A stretch of DNA of 64,000 nucleotides from assembly GCA_010093705.1 (NCBI GenBank), contig MU006114.1, positions 124,001 to 188,000 of the forward strand. The letters run 5' to 3'. Made by a program: the position numbers and the translations under genes. This DNA comes from Patellaria atrata CBS 101060 (Eukaryota; Ascomycota; Dothideomycetes; Patellariales; Patellariaceae). The notes beneath the pieces are model-generated. The model saw only the letters and a list, made by a program, of their open reading frames with translations, did not search any database and was not told where the DNA came from. Below are positions 11,870 through 25,700 of this stretch, piece by piece (positions within the stretch are counted from its first letter, which is position 1; each line of letters starts with the position of its first letter).

Positions 11870-14845
11870 TCAAGTCCTCGTCTCCGGAATCGTTCCATCG
11901 AGAACCGCAACCGCGCCCGCGTTCCCCGCATCCGTACTCCCGTTGAGCAGCGAGATGACAGAGATAACATCCGACGGCTCGAGGAGATGCCACGTCGCTA
12001 TCGTCTGCTTATTCGACGGGCCGACGGTGACCGAGAAAACGAAATCACGTGGAAGTCCCGAGTTCGCAAGAGCGCGAAACATGTCCTCATCGGTGAAGTC
12101 ATCACCAAGACACAGGACGAATTCCAGCTTCTCGTTGCCATCTGATTGAACAGTGTGCTCGGCGACCAGCTTCTTTGCGATCTCCCCCTTGTTGATGAAC
12201 TTGGGACGGACCTCCAGGTTGGCTTTCCCGGTCATCACTTCGATGGGGTAGCGCTTGACGACTGTCTGTTCGAGCTGCCTGTGGCAGAGATGGGAGTTCT
12301 GAAGGCCTTGCTGAGGGTCGGCGTTGCGGTAGTGCCAGGTGAGGGCTATCTTCTTGCGTTCGGTAACTGCGCCTATAACCTGTTAAGTATATTTTGATAA
12401 TGCTGGTACAAATTGTGTTTACCTGGAGTGGAGTCATTGTACTGCTCGAACACGGCATCGACCTCCTCGCGCCAGCCCATGTCCTCTTTCTCACTCAAAT
12501 TGACCCAATGATTCTCTCTCGGCCTTCGAACGAACGCACCGTGTTCCGCGCTGAACCCGAGTTCGGGAATATTACCCAGCCATTGCTCGAGAAATTTGGA
12601 GTCCCGGCCACTGATGATCCATACTATGTTAGCAGGATTTGATGCCAGAGTCTTGAGAATCCGGATGAGGCGATCTGTTGGAACTGCGGCTGAGGGTTCG
12701 TTAACAATAGGTGTGAGCGTGCCGTCATAGTCGAACATGAACAGCCTCTTCTTCGCTTGACGATATTGAGAAAAGAGCTTTTCTTTGTCCAAGGCTGGAG
12801 TATTAAAGGTTTGGTCAAATGTATTCAAGTTTGTCAACAGACGTCTGAAGAATCTATCCGTCCAGGACCGTACGTTATTCTTGAAAACGTGCTCGTAGAG
12901 TTTATCGTGTTGTGCTTTACGTTGACTCGTAGGCATAATCAGTGCATCATTGATGGCATTAGCAACGTCACCAAGGTCCCAAGGGTTGATGTGTATCGCG
13001 CTGATCAGATATCCAGCAGTTCCGGAGAACTCAGAGATGATAAGTGGCCCGTGATTGTCCTTCTGGCAAATGACATACTCCATGCTTGTTGTATTCATAC
13101 CGTCTCGCACACTGGTAATCAAGCCAACGTCAGCGATACGTAGTAAGGCGAAGTACTCCTCTTCCAAGAAGTACTGCGGATAATGCTGCACAGGTGTAAA
13201 GCTCAATGAACCATATTGACCGTTTATTTTTCCTGCGAGATCAGCAATTCTGTTTATGAACCTCTCATCACCATCTTGAACTAGACCACCACCACTGGGA
13301 CTGGTGACTTGAATCAATACCACTTTATCGCGCCATTCTGGATGTCGTTCGAGAAGGAGCTCAAATGCTTGAAGTTTTTGAGCCACTCCCCTGGCAGAAT
13401 CTAGACGATCACGACCTACGATGATCTTTTTCCCATGATACATTTCGCGAATATTGGCGATTCTATCCTCAATTAGAGGATTATCAAAGGCTTTCTTATA
13501 GACAGCCTCAGCATTGATACCGATTGGGAATATATCAACCGCTACATGTGCGCCATAGGCATCGACTCCAGTTGTCGACGAGTCGAAACCCAAAATACGG
13601 GTGCAGCAAGAAGAGAAATGACGAGAATAGCTGTACGATTGGAAGCCGATCATATTTGCGCCCAATACACCTTCTAATACCTCCTTTCGGCGGGTGAGGC
13701 ATCTGTAGATCTCGCTACTTGGAAACGGTACGTGAAGGAAGAAGCCGATGTAGATGTTAGGCACACGTTGCCTTAACAAACTTGGTAATAGCATGAGATA
13801 GAAGTCGTGGACCAGAACTATATCGCCTGGACTATACTTTTCCAGGATACGATCTGCGAACATTTTGTTCAGCCGGTAGTAATCCGCCCAGGACTTCCGC
13901 TCCGCACGACCATCTACAGGTGCGTTCTGCTTGTAGTGAAACAGTGTGTATAGATGATGTTCTGCATACTTTCTCCATCTGCTTTGATCCTTCAGAACAA
14001 TGTCCCCGTTTTCAGCTATAGCATCAGTGAGCCACACTGGAAGTATTTCGCCGTTGTAACTCTGATTAAGCTTATGCTCAAGGCTTAAGCGGTCTTCTGA
14101 TGATACTCTGAGACTCTCCTGAAATTGAAATTGTGGAGATTTTGCACCAGCATCGACGGGAACTGGAGCAGATGATCTATTCAATGGTTTCACATGGCCT
14201 AAAGTAGGAGGAACTTCATTTTCCGAGCCTTCAGATGGTATTCTGGAACCACGGTCTATCTCTCCTGTCCAACCAACTAGGGTATGTTTCCACGAAGAAG
14301 AAGAGGATGAAAGATATGCAAAAGAATCAAACAAAGCAGATGTACCACGCCGTGAGTTGAGTTCCTGGTCGAGTAAGTTAGCGGTACTAAGCCGGGGAAG
14401 TCATAGTTCGACATACCCATTCTCGATTTGGAGAGAAGCCCAGAACAAAAGGAACACAAAAGGTTGCGCTAATAACTTTACCGCTTAATTTGAGGTTAGG
14501 ATGCGCTGATGCAGAATGAGCCCCATTTGTCAATTTCGTACGATCTGTGAGAGAATCGTGGTGACTACCCTGTCCATTGTGATACGGCGGAAAATAAGAC
14601 TCTGCGTTTCCACGAGGACGAGGAAACGTCGTGTATTGGTCGAATGATGGGTCTAGAGCAGGTGACGAGGTCTTTTCTGGCTCAATGTATGCGGATTGAC
14701 CTGTATCAAGTATACCGGGCGTGACGGGGACAGCAGTATTGGATGGACGAAGAGCTGGATGGATATCAGGTTCAGCTGGGCCTCGAGGGCTTGAGGGTCG
14801 CAACCGTGGAGACATTTGAGGTGTCTCTTGGGTGCCTCGCTGCAT
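11870..14845 (-). CDS. TPS2: Trehalose-6-phosphate phosphatase Tps2 (TPS-like + HAD phosphatase)
   Basis: Tps2 dephosphorylates trehalose-6-phosphate to trehalose within the trehalose synthase complex. Minus-strand exons are 14417-14845, 12423-14364 and 11870-12366, giving about 955 residues. Introns are 52 bp and 56 bp. The second ends at cgcag (12367), not at an earlier cag, because only this acceptor gives the family sequence VTERKKIALTWHYRNADP. The Ser/Pro-rich N-terminus is followed by a GT20 synthase-like domain in which the usual G-V-D-R-L-D is GRDRLDSARGV. Then comes the HAD phosphatase with DYDGTLTP (about residue 686) and GDDFTDEDMF (about 877), both intact, so phosphatase activity is expected. 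A minus-strand gtaagt near 15039 could be the donor of a 5'-UTR intron. Confidence 0.92.
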
Positions 14846-15655
14846 GATCAAGCTAGGTTAGAGGTCGAATCAAAAGGAATTCTAGAACAGAAATGATGCC
14901 ATGTGATATATGTACAGTATCGATAAAGGTAGGTAATAAGGCTGTAATGCCTTACTGGTGTTTTTAGGATATATGTGACGTAGGAGAAAGATATCGATTC
15001 GATGAGATTGACCACTATCAAGAAAGAGGGTATACTTACTTCAGTGTCTCCTTCCGCGACTGTGAGGCTGATAGTTTAGCTTTAAGGTAGGTTTGTTCTA
15101 TGCTACTGTAGTGCCTGAGGTCTACAGTGCATCAAGTTCTTAGGTAGGATTGCACTGATGGAGTATCATAAACCTCACGTGAGTCGTGAATTAGAATACT
15201 CGAGGAACCAGAGTTTGGTAGTCCGTAGAGAAAGATATAGAACCACACAGATTTGCCTCATGGGCCTTTATGTATGTCAAGTATACGCCATGGAAAGGTC
15301 CAAGGCAACAACGTGGTTTGACGAGAGCGCAGCGGCATGTTCGAGCTCGTGAATCACTCACATTAGGCAAGTACGTTTGTTCTTGTTACAGCATTCACCT
15401 GTTTAAGGAAGGAACTTGGCCCCACCGTCCAACCTGGAAGGGGTCATCTCGACGGGAATGTTTGGTGGTAGTCTACCGGTAGCTCGATACGACCGACGCT
15501 AGCGCCGATCTCTCATCCCGGCCCGAATTTACAATTTCTATCAGAATAGAAGCTCTGCTTTTCGTAACCACGCCCAAAAAGCTAATATACAGCAGTTGCG
15601 CGAACGACCTACATCAACATCGCTTCCTACTCTTTCAATTTGCTCAATTTGTTCA
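14846..15655. other. Divergent promoter TPS2 / poly(A) polymerase
   Basis: About 0.8 kb between two divergent genes. It has several AAGGTAGG / CCTTAC motifs near 14925-14955 and 15083. Short frames are not gene-like. Confidence 0.5.
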
Positions 15656-17493
15656 ATGGTCCATAAAGTGCATGTTTGTAACGCAAAAAATGCATTCCAT
15701 CCCCGTCAAGCCCTCCATTGCTTGCTCTCTAGCTGTTTTCCCTTGAAAGAATCCCACTCCTGGGTCCGGTTCAGACACCCCCCCTCTGCCATATTTCGAA
15801 GTATAGCTACATTTAAGGTGGAGCGCAAGACACACAACCGTCAAGATAAAGATATCGTTCCTGGAGACCTCACTGCTACGCTTGAAGCCCATCGCGCGTC
15901 CAATCGAGCCTTGAAAGTCCGCAAGTTCATTGTGTCGGACCCACCCAATGCGGGCGTGTACAGACCGCCCTTTCATCTTTTTCAAACTCCAGGGGAGAAT
16001 CATAAGGCCCTTAAACAGGACCCGCCTGCGAAGAGGTCTCGGTCCAACCCGGCTAGCAAGGGAACACGTAAAGAGGAGGCTACAGCTAAGGTCGAAAGTC
16101 CTTTAGTGATGACCCAAGATGTGGAGACACAGTCAACCTCAAAACATGCGATACGTAGAGGACTGAAAAGAGGGAAGCCCATCGATACAAAACCAGTATT
16201 GGATTATGACCCAGTGTATGTAAAACCGGCCATCTGTCAGACTCTTCCAGACGAGAAACTTCCTTGGATCACTGCAGATTTGTTGTCAATTCAAAACTAT
16301 AGTGAACGGTGGGTTTACTAGATCTCTTTGGCTCAATACAGGTGAACTGACCTGTTATAGACTTGGAGCTGAGATAAAGGCGTTCCACGATTACTTTGTC
16401 TCTGATTCTGAAGAACAAGCTGCAGCGGCATTTGTAATAGAAGAGGTGAAAGAGGGCCTTCGTCAAGGCCAATTCCGTGGTACATTGGAAGTCTTCGGTT
16501 CACGTCGCACTGGCTTGGGGCTGGCGACGTCTGATATTGATCTACGTCTCATGCCTTTGACGATATCCCCAGACACGCAGTTGCACAAGGCTCCTAGAAA
16601 AGATGTTCGAAGGCAATTGGGTGGTTCGCTCGTTTATCTGTTTGACGTCTTCAGAAGTGATAGCAAAGAGTTCATGCTCGTTACCTTCAGACACTCTCGA
16701 TATCCACTAATATCAATGCAACATAGAGAATCTGGGTTGGATATACAGATCGTGTTGAGCAACGACACAAGGCTTCAACGTGATTATATTCAAAGACAGC
16801 TGTCTGAAATCCCAGATCTCAAACCACTCTACGTTTTATTCAAGATGACATTGGATATACGTGGTCTCAACAATGTCTTCCGGGGTGGACTCGGTAGCTA
16901 TCCTCTTTTTAACATGCTTGTAGCTCCACTTCGACTGAAAATACCGGAGAATGAACTTGGTATCTCAAACTTTGAAAAGAATCTCGAAGTGATTCTGGAT
17001 TTCTGGGGTAACCTGTCAACGCAGCACACAGCAGTTTCAGTGGAGCCCCCGATGCTTCTTAAAAAATACACGAAGGAGACAGACGTAGGCTATTGCCACG
17101 CACAGTGGAAAAAAAACCGTGCCAACGAGGTAAGTAGAATATCATCCAAACGGCAAATCCTCCATGAATATAATAGCTAAGTAAAATGAATAGCTTGCAA
17201 AAAGCCAATACGCCCTCACAAAAACCAAAGAAGAGGAACCATATATGCTCTGTTTGCAGGATCCCGTCGATCCCTACAATGACCTTGGAAGGAAAGCATT
17301 TGGTATCAAACATATCCTATACACGTTGATAATGCTTCGAGCAGAATTGAAAATGGCGAAGCAGAACCCGGAGACGAAGTCACACCTTGCCGCCTGGGTG
17401 GGTAGTGTACCAGACTACCTGGGCGCCAGAAGGGAGAAGGTAAGAGCGTATGCGAGGTCGAAAATATCGGCATCTCAAGCTTCGAATATTTAG
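15656..17493 (+). CDS. Non-canonical poly(A) polymerase / nucleotidyltransferase, probably mitochondrial
   Basis: A polymerase-beta-like RNA nucleotidyltransferase. Exons are 15656-16308, 16361-17129 and 17194-17493, about 573 residues. The catalytic motif is FGSRRTGLGLATSDIDL, with the two aspartates as DID; the third aspartate is in ESGLDIQIVLSND. The PAP-associated part ends with CLQDPVDPYNDLGRKAF, typical of the TRF4/mtPAP group. The N-terminus is basic and poor in acidic residues for about 60 residues, which suggests mitochondrial import (inference). ATG 15656 is the first in frame. An alternative last intron (gtaaga at 17440 to ttttag) would replace the final ~18 residues by a short KNT end. 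I cannot decide between a mitochondrial poly(A) polymerase and another non-canonical PAP. Confidence 0.82.
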
Positions 17494-19413
17494 GGATTTT
17501 AGAAAAACACATAATTCGTGTGCATGTTTCGTTCGGTCGTAATGGGAGAAGTACGATCAACTTGTATCCATATGGAAGATGACTCGCAATTTACAGTCAT
17601 ATATACCTCAACTTTCAAAGTAGTGGAAGCGTGTGAATGTGACCAGCATTGGCCTTCATACATTACCTTTCGGTTCTTCACTATTCTCTTTCATCGAGAC
17701 AACCATGCTCAGTTTACACGTTCATGGACTAGCGGATCCCGAAGAACCTATTTCGGACCTAAATGAAGAAAAGAAACAGGCATCGAGAGTGAACGATCCG
17801 CTCTAATCATTTAATCGCCCAAGTTATCCTTTCACCAACCGTGATGAGAAAAGGCGAGAAAGCACTTCGAATACCATCCAAGTAAAGAAAAGGCCGTCAA
17901 GAACGCTCGAACAAACTTACAACAATCACACCTGCACTCCTCAAAATAACGCGTGCGCAAACTCTCGACTATATGCGCGAAACCAACGCGTTGATAAAGG
18001 TAACGAAACTAACGATGTTTCTCATAGCCTTTCATTTCCGAAACTGCAAAGACCCCTGAATAGCCGGATAGTGGCGCCGTTAGAGCTAAAGAGGCCGTAT
18101 CGCCCTGAAGCTCGCCAAGATTGCCACCGTGGGTCCCGCTTGGAGAGTTCCGACGCGCGATTGCGTGGGCCAGAGGTTTGAGGTGAGTTTTGACCCGTAC
18201 GATACGAGTGTTTTTCAAAGCTGAGGTTTTCGATTGGAAAAGGTGATTATGGCTTTCAGCTTTGAGAAGAGGTATCCCGTACCTGTACGGTGGGAACTGA
18301 ACACATGGGAAAAGAGAGTGCTACAAAAATAAACAGCTACGGCATCGTACAGTAGTAGATACGGGAAGGGGATTGGTTGAGCTTGGTGAAACGGCCGTGG
18401 TTCATCCGTTTGCCGGGTTAGGATGTAAAAGTTGTCGTATGCAGGAACCCGCTCGTTTTTCTCCTTACTTGCAGCTTTCTCACACGTCTTCCGGCGTCTG
18501 CGTGTCTGGACAGCGACGATCTGACTCCACTTCCCCTTCATCCCGTCGTTCTGGATGCTATCAAAAGATCAAAATAACATCAGTGCTTTGAGCAACGGTC
18601 TGAGATGAGCACGAGTAAAATTTAGATTCACGGATGATGACTCTTTTTCGCTTTTGGAGTTGAACGTTGCATTGATGGGCTAAAATAAGCAGGAGTTATT
18701 ACCGGGAAATTATGACAGCGAATCGATCGCTAGAACGGACTCTAGAATAACGGGAAACATAAGGTGCAACGGCTGGAGATCAAGGACAAGAAAAATTACA
18801 AGTTTTAAGACCAGAGCAAGTTTCAGTTCGTCAACACGATATGTCGGAGAATTCTGTGATGCTTCAAGAGTCTCTTTAGTCCTCCAGTATTTACTGACTT
18901 CTCTAACGCTTCCAAACGTCAAATGAAGTTTACTGTACTTTCCAGTAGAAGATTCTATGGTAGAACTGCTTCACCGGACACAAAAACAAACATAGATTTC
19001 GCATAGACCTTTTCTTTATGCAGAAAGTAATTTATCAACGAATGATAAGGCATATCAACTCATAAAAGAGTCGATACAGAGTACCTCCACTACCCGCGAG
19101 GACTTGCTAGAGATTAAAGAATAGACACCGCTTCTCAAGGGTAGGAGAGGTCTTTACTGGTCCATGAAACCCACATCGAATCATGTTCAGGGGATTCTAA
19201 TTTCGATAGAGAGCCGCAACAAGGTGTCCCTGAAGGTGAGGGGGTTTTGATAACCGCATTATTGGCCTGGCGTTGCAATCGTTCTTAGCAAAGTTAACAT
19301 GCATCCAATACTGGAAGTACGCGGTGGCGGCCACTAGCAAGGTTTTCGATATCGAGCCCCTTTTCCCGTCCCCTGCTGTGCACACGATCAAAGCGCTAGG
19401 AGTAAGTGGAGAA
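17494..19413. other. Gene-poor spacer
   Basis: About 1.9 kb. On the minus strand around 18009-18541 two overlapping frames (69 and 108 codons) are open, but nothing is recognisable and no splice structure joins them. No repeats were noticed. Confidence 0.5.
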
Positions 19414-19484
19414 CCAATCAGCAAATTTAATTGGCAACGTCTGTTTTCGAACTTTTCGGACCCTAATCAAGCTCTCATATAAAG
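19414..19484 (+). promoter_or_regulatory. CCAAT and TATA boxes of the GPI wall-protein gene
   Basis: CCAAT lies at 19414-19418 and TATAAAG at 19478-19484. A long pyrimidine-rich leader then runs to the ATG at 19678. This is the clearest core promoter in the window and fits a highly expressed wall protein. Confidence 0.6.
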
Positions 19485-19677
19485 CTCACTCTACCACGCT
19501 CTCCCAATCCTCTTCTCTTTTCTTCTACATCCACACTCACATTCGTTGATAGTCAATCATACCCGGTTCTTACACCGATTACACTCGTTTTACCGACTCT
19601 CAACAACAACCAAAAACCAAACCGAATCAACCCACTTACCGTTCTTACGTAAAAGTAAATACTTAATACCCATCGAA

Positions 19678-20273
19678 ATGCGTGTCTCAACCGTTGCCGT
19701 CGCCGCGTTCGTCGCTGGTGCCTCTGCCTACGAGTACGTTCCTCCTGCGTACAACACCACCTCCTCCACCCCGGTGTATGAGACCTCCACCATGCCGGTG
19801 TACGAGACGACCCCGGAAGCGTACCCGACAACCTCTGAGTACCCGACCTATCCCGTCTATACCACTGAGACCGTGAGCAAGTACACCACCTACTGCCCGG
19901 GCCCCACCCACATCACCCACGGCACTCACACCTATACCGTGACCACGGCCACTACTCTCACCATTACCGACTGCTCCCCCTGCACCATCACCAGGCCGGT
20001 CTATACGTAAGCTTTTTCTTTCAAGTAGTCCAAAGAAACAGATTGACTGACCTTATTCCTAGTCCTCCTGCGGTCCCAACCACAAGCGTTATCTATACCT
20101 ACCCAGTATACCCCAACGCCTCCACTCCGGTGTACACCCCTCCTGTCAGCACCCCATCCAGCTACACCAGCACCTCCGCTCCCATCCCCACCTTTACCGG
20201 TGCCGCTAACCGTGTTGCTGGCTCTGGTGCCGCTCTCAGCGGTCTCCTCGCCCTCGCCGCTTATCTTTTGTAA
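19678..20273 (+). CDS. GPI-anchored Thr/Tyr/Pro-rich cell-wall protein (CCG-6-like)
   Basis: A small wall or plasma-membrane protein resembling fungal clock-controlled protein 6 and related GPI proteins. Exons are 19678-20006 and 20063-20273 (56-bp intron with a CTGAC branch site), 179 residues. A signal peptide (MRVSTVAVAAFVAGASA) is followed by repeats of the type PVYETS/TMPVYETT. A Cys-containing block follows (KYTTYCPGPTHITHG; TLTITDCSPCTIT), then a Ser/Thr/Pro region. The C-terminal hydrophobic tail (SGAALSGLLALAAYLL) follows small residues that suit a GPI omega site. Codon use is strongly biased to C-ending codons, which with the promoter suggests high expression. CCG-6 relationship is moderate; GPI wall protein is strong. 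Confidence 0.82.
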
Positions 20274-22781
20274 GCGCGTCCAGCGTGCCCTTGAACCCAT
20301 CGTCTATGGTTTTCAAGCGTCTGGATGGGTGAGGCAGAGACTCCGGGGTCTGGGGTTGATGTCCGCGGCTGTGGGGAATGTGGGTTTAATTCTGTTCTTG
20401 GTGATGTAATGATGAAGGGAGACGCACGGCACGACTTTGGGAGTTTCTCAAACCGCGCGCATTTTTGGTCAAGGTGATGTGCGGCTGGATTTGGATGGTT
20501 ACCCAGTTGTGCTCGTGCGTGTTGGTTCTAAACGCTCCGAGCGGCTTTCATGTTCATAGTACTCTGGCGGTTGTAGAGGAGTTGGATCGGAGATTCTTGT
20601 CTGTAGGATTAATATGATTGCTGTGAAGTCGTTATGTCCTCTCGCTACTGTGTTTAATGATACCTTGGGACTTTTTATTAGTATTCTGATATCACACACT
20701 GCAGGCAAAATGAAATTCTTGCTTTTACTATTAGGAGGGAGCAGGCAGGGCTTCCAAATGTCGGCTTTGAGTTGGCTGATTGGGGCATCCTCCCAACCCC
20801 GAACCGGGAAATTACGATTAGCGCCCTCGATATATTTTGGGGGGATCCGTGCGACTGTTACCCTGGTTGGTTGCACGGTACCTGGTCGGGAGCGTGGTCT
20901 TGTGTATCCAATCATACCTACCTTATCGGGGTCCTATGTGCGGTAATGTGGTGGGATGAGAGGGATGGATGGATGGATGGAGATGAGGTGATGATAGGGT
21001 TCGCGTACCTACTGTTGATGAACTTTTGATACTGATCCTCCAAGCTCTTTCCATCTAGAGGAAGCTCGATTCTAATCTAAAGGACCCGTTTGCAGGTACT
21101 GTACGTACCGTTCGCGTATTCCTGGCTTATACTGCATGTTGTTGGTGTTTGTAGAGTAAGTTAGAGCAATTTCAGGTATATTGGTGCTACACTGTAGGTA
21201 GGATTTGCCTCTGACGGGTCCGTATGAGGAGGTGTTAGTACAGCTGTTGTGAACTTTAGGTAAGGTATTAGGTTGTGCGGGAGAGAAGCTTCGGGTCGGT
21301 TCGTTTCCGTTATTTCTGTGTTATATACATCCGGGTGGGAAGGTAAGGGAGGGAGCTGTCGAGGAAGGTACGGTACTGAGGGTGATTTTTATGATGGGGA
21401 AAGCTGCGTTTCAATTGTCATAAGGTACTCGAGGGCAGCAGTGATCATCTCGAATCTAGTTCAGTCCAAGCTCGCATACTATAAAGAATACTGATGTGAA
21501 CATGTCAGCTTCTTCCTACAAGAGAGGATTCTATTGACAGCACATTCGAAGTTCTTTTTTCAGTGTGTCGAGTACTGGATGTCATAGTTGTACAGAATAG
21601 TAAGGTACAGTGAATACCTTACTGTACTCCGTTGCTCAATCAGACTGTGCATGAGACTGTCCTCATAGTCCGAAGCTCCCGTACGCGCTTACGGTGACTC
21701 TTAGAACAACAGAAGCAACTCGTGACCGATATAGACGGATAGATTGCCGGATCTGGACGTGTTTGGCGACGATATACTATTTGCATCCGACAAAGACCAG
21801 CTCAGCTGTCAACACACGTGTACAGAGTATAGGTAATTGTACTATATATGCCAGCAAAAGAATTGTAAAGTCATATGAGCGAATGATGGCATTTCTTGCT
21901 GTCATAGCGGTATAAAAGTTTGCGGACCAATAGCTTGTTGTAGTCGAGGTGCAGACGGAATTACGTGACGCTTTTCGAATGAGGGCGAAACGTGCATCGT
22001 GAAAGCTGGGCAGATGGTTACTTTTTGACTTTTCACCTCTTGTTCGTAAGTTCATCGGCGTTTTCTCCGCACGTGAGAATAAAACTTCATCCTACCATCT
22101 CTCTAAGGAGATCTAGTCAGGTACACGACGCTTGCCAGTTGCCTCTCGAAAGTCTCTTTGGCCAAAAATCGCTGATCTCGTGCTCATCCGCCGCAAACCG
22201 AGAATCGCGAATCAGGCTTCGCCGCTGAATGCTGACACTTTTTGTCGCTGTCCACCATATCGTTTGAAATTATGAATAATAAGTAGAAGAGGGGTTCCGC
22301 TCTCCAGTTTTCATTTCCAAATTACTTTCTTTGCGTCAATCGATTTCTTCGATCAAAAATCTTTCTTCTTTAAAATCCCTCAGTATTTGAACTTTCGTCA
22401 TCTTTGACCTTGAAGTAGCGGGGGTACCTTAAGGGTCTGATTTGATACACCACAGCTCAAATCTAACCTCGACGTAAACATTCACATACATCATCTACCG
22501 CTTGTTACACCAGCTCTAATCGTTAACGATCTTCTTCATTGGCCTTCAGCTGCATATACGGCGTAATAATCGTCCAATTGCGTCTCTCCGTCTCGGAACT
22601 GCGGTGTGCTTTTAAAGTTCTATTCCTGGACATTTCTGATTACAATCCATCAATCCTCAGAAATTCCCCTCACAATAAAGGGACCTTCGTTGCACCGAGG
22701 TAAATTCACTTCAGGTTTGTGCATCCGTCCCTCTCACCCGACACTTCTATACAAATTACCCTCGAAATTTCCCATACCAGA
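20274..22781. other. Long spacer upstream of GDH2
   Basis: About 2.5 kb. The part from 21050 to 21650 is rich in GGTA/TACC motifs and contains a perfect inverted repeat (21599-21623). The last 500 bp is a pyrimidine-rich leader. Frames of 70-138 codons are present but overlap each other on both strands and have no recognisable product. Confidence 0.5.
21599..21623. repeat. Short perfect inverted repeat
   Basis: AGTAAGGTA and TACCTTACT form 9-bp arms around a 7-base loop. Two other hairpins built on AGGTA occur at 32008-32023 and 34007-34031. Confidence 0.7.
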
Positions 22782-25700
22782 ATGGATACCTCAGCTTATG
22801 ATCGTACTACGCATCCTGAACTGACCATTACAAATACTTCAGATACGACTTTCCCCCAAATAACCTCTGCTGGGAACCAGCGACTATCAGCAAACATGGA
22901 GTCTCCCGCACCAGTGAACGGAGTTCATAACAAGCTCGTAGAGCAAATTGTCCGCACACCAAGTCGACAGCCCTCCCCCTTGCCTACACATCTCAGTGTC
23001 CCCGGTACCAATCCTCGATTACTACATGAGACGGGCCCAGGATATGTCGCTCCGAAGTTCGAGGGCAAGGAGAAACAGATGGAGACGTACGCAATATCAA
23101 TTTTAGAATCATATATAGGTGGAGGCTGACTACATGTAGGGTTATGGACCAATTGGAAGAAAAGGGGTTCATTCCTCCAGATTTCGTCGAGTCGGAGACC
23201 AACTGGTTCTACAATGAGCTTGGAATAGATGACATGTACTTCTCCACAGAGACCCCAGATGCGTGAGTACCAATCCCCATGTTTTAAAGTTTGGTCTCGT
23301 CTGGTATTCTGGGAAATTTATCAGACGGAAAGCTTTTTTGCCAGAATACTGATGGAGATATAGGATCGTTAACCACATCCATTCGCTATACGCGGCCAAA
23401 GTAGCTGCATATGCCCGAGACGACAAGCGACTAGAGATTCGACTTGATAAGGAAGCGTCAGATCATGCCGTATACATCGACACAAGCAAACCGGGTATCA
23501 CTGTTATGAATGGTCCAAAATACGAACAACGTATCGATGAGAAATATTTGAATGGATCAACAAGTTCCCGAAGCTATCGTGTAGAGACTTTCCGCTCAGC
23601 TAGTCTCCTTCCAGGTGGATCAGAACAGCAACTACGTTGCTACTTTGTCTACCAATGTGAATTCAACAATCCGAATGCAGGTCCCGAGGAGATCCGTATT
23701 GATGAGATTGGTGAAAAGAAGTTCTTGCAGAAAGCGACAGAGAACACAAAGAAGATCTATCAAGATATTATCGAAGCTGCTGTTGCCCGTACCGGTCCTG
23801 TGATTGAATTCTTCGATATCAAGGACTCTCGGGACAAGAGGCTCGTATTGGCATACAAGCAGGGCTCAGCCTTAGGTCTGTTCAGCGCGTTAAGTGATCT
23901 CTATCACTATTATGGCCTTACTTCATCTCGCAAGTATGTCGAACAATTCTCAAATGGATATACCGTGATGTCGATATATCTTCGTTCCGTATCTGGGAGT
24001 GTTGTTACGTCACGTTTCCCTCCCATTGAAGCCTCGATTCACCAAATAATCAAGGAGATCTCACTACTGTATTGCATTCCCCAGAACAAGTTCCAGGCGC
24101 ATTTTGCAACCGGAAAACTGAGTCTTCAGGAGACTATCTACGCACATTGTGTTTGGGTTTTCGTGAGCCATTTCCTGAACAGACTTGGATCCGAGTATAC
24201 AACTCTAGCACATCTTCTAGACCTCAACAACAGTCTCCACGTAGAACTTCTTTCGAAACTAAAGAAGCGTCTGCGTACGGAAACCTTCACCGCGGATTAC
24301 ATCCTGGAGATCATCAATCAGTATCCTGATCTTATCCACTTGTTATACTTATCTTTCGCCAGCACGCATTATGTGCAGACCCGTGGTGAGCAGGACGACT
24401 TCATTCCAACTTTAAGTTATCTCAGGATCAAAGTTGATAAGGTTCCATCTGATGAAGAGCTTGCTAATAGCATTTCCGATTCTGTCGCAAATGAGCATCA
24501 TAACATGGTTATGACTGCGTTCCGCATATTCAACAAAGCAGTCTTGAAATGTAACTTCTATACGCCTACCAAAGTGGCTCTAAGCTTCCGTCTGGGTGCA
24601 GACTTCCTGCCTTCTGAGGAGTATCCACAGCCTCTATACGGGATGTTCCTCGTCATTAGCTCTGAATTCCGTGGATTCCATCTTCGCTTCAGGGATATTG
24701 CTCGTGGAGGTATCAGAATAGTCAAGTCGCGTAGTCACGAAGCATATGCCATAAATGCTCGGTCCCTCTTTGACGAGAACTATAATCTAGCCAATACACA
24801 GCAGCGCAAGAACAAGGATATTCCCGAAGGTGGTTCCAAGGGTGTCATCTTACTCGATATGCATCACCAAGACAAGGCGAGGACCGCGTTCGAGAAATAC
24901 ATCGATAGTATCATGGATTTGTTATTACCTCCTACTAGTCCTGGTATCAAAGATCCAATCGTCGACCTACACGGAAAGGAGGAAATCCTCTTCATGGGCC
25001 CGGATGAGAATACCGCCGACCTCGTTGACTGGGCTACGGAACATGCTCGGGAGCGAGGTGCACCTTGGTGGAAATCATTCTTTACTGGAAAGAGTCCCAA
25101 GCTAGGCGGTATCCCTCACGATCACTATGGAATGACTACTCTCTCCGTCCGAGAGTACGTCCTCGGGATCTACAGGAAGTTGAATCTCGATCCGAGCAAA
25201 GTCAAAAAGTTGCAAACCGGTGGTCCGGATGGCGACTTGGGCTCCAATGAGATCCTTCTTGGAAACGAACAGTACTGCGCCATCGTGGACGGTTCTGGTG
25301 TGCTTGTGGACCCCAATGGCTTAAATCGGGATGAACTAGTACGTCTGGCCAAGAAGCGAGTGATGATTTCTGAGTTCGACCTATCGAAGTTATCATCTGA
25401 AGGTTACCGCGTGCTAGTCGAAGAGAATAATGTGAAGCTTCCTACAGGCGAGACGGTTCATAATGGAACAACATTCCGTAATACCTTCCATCTCCGTGAT
25501 GGTTCGCTCTACGACCTTTTCGTTCCATGTGGCGGACGTCCAGAATCGATAGACTTGAGCACTGTAAACAAACTCATTGTTGACGGAAAGTGCTCCATTC
25601 CATATATTGTAGAAGGAGCAAACTTGTTCATCACCCAGGAGGCCAAGTTGCGTTTGGAGAAAGCAGGATGCATACTTTACAAAGACGCATCAGCGAACAA

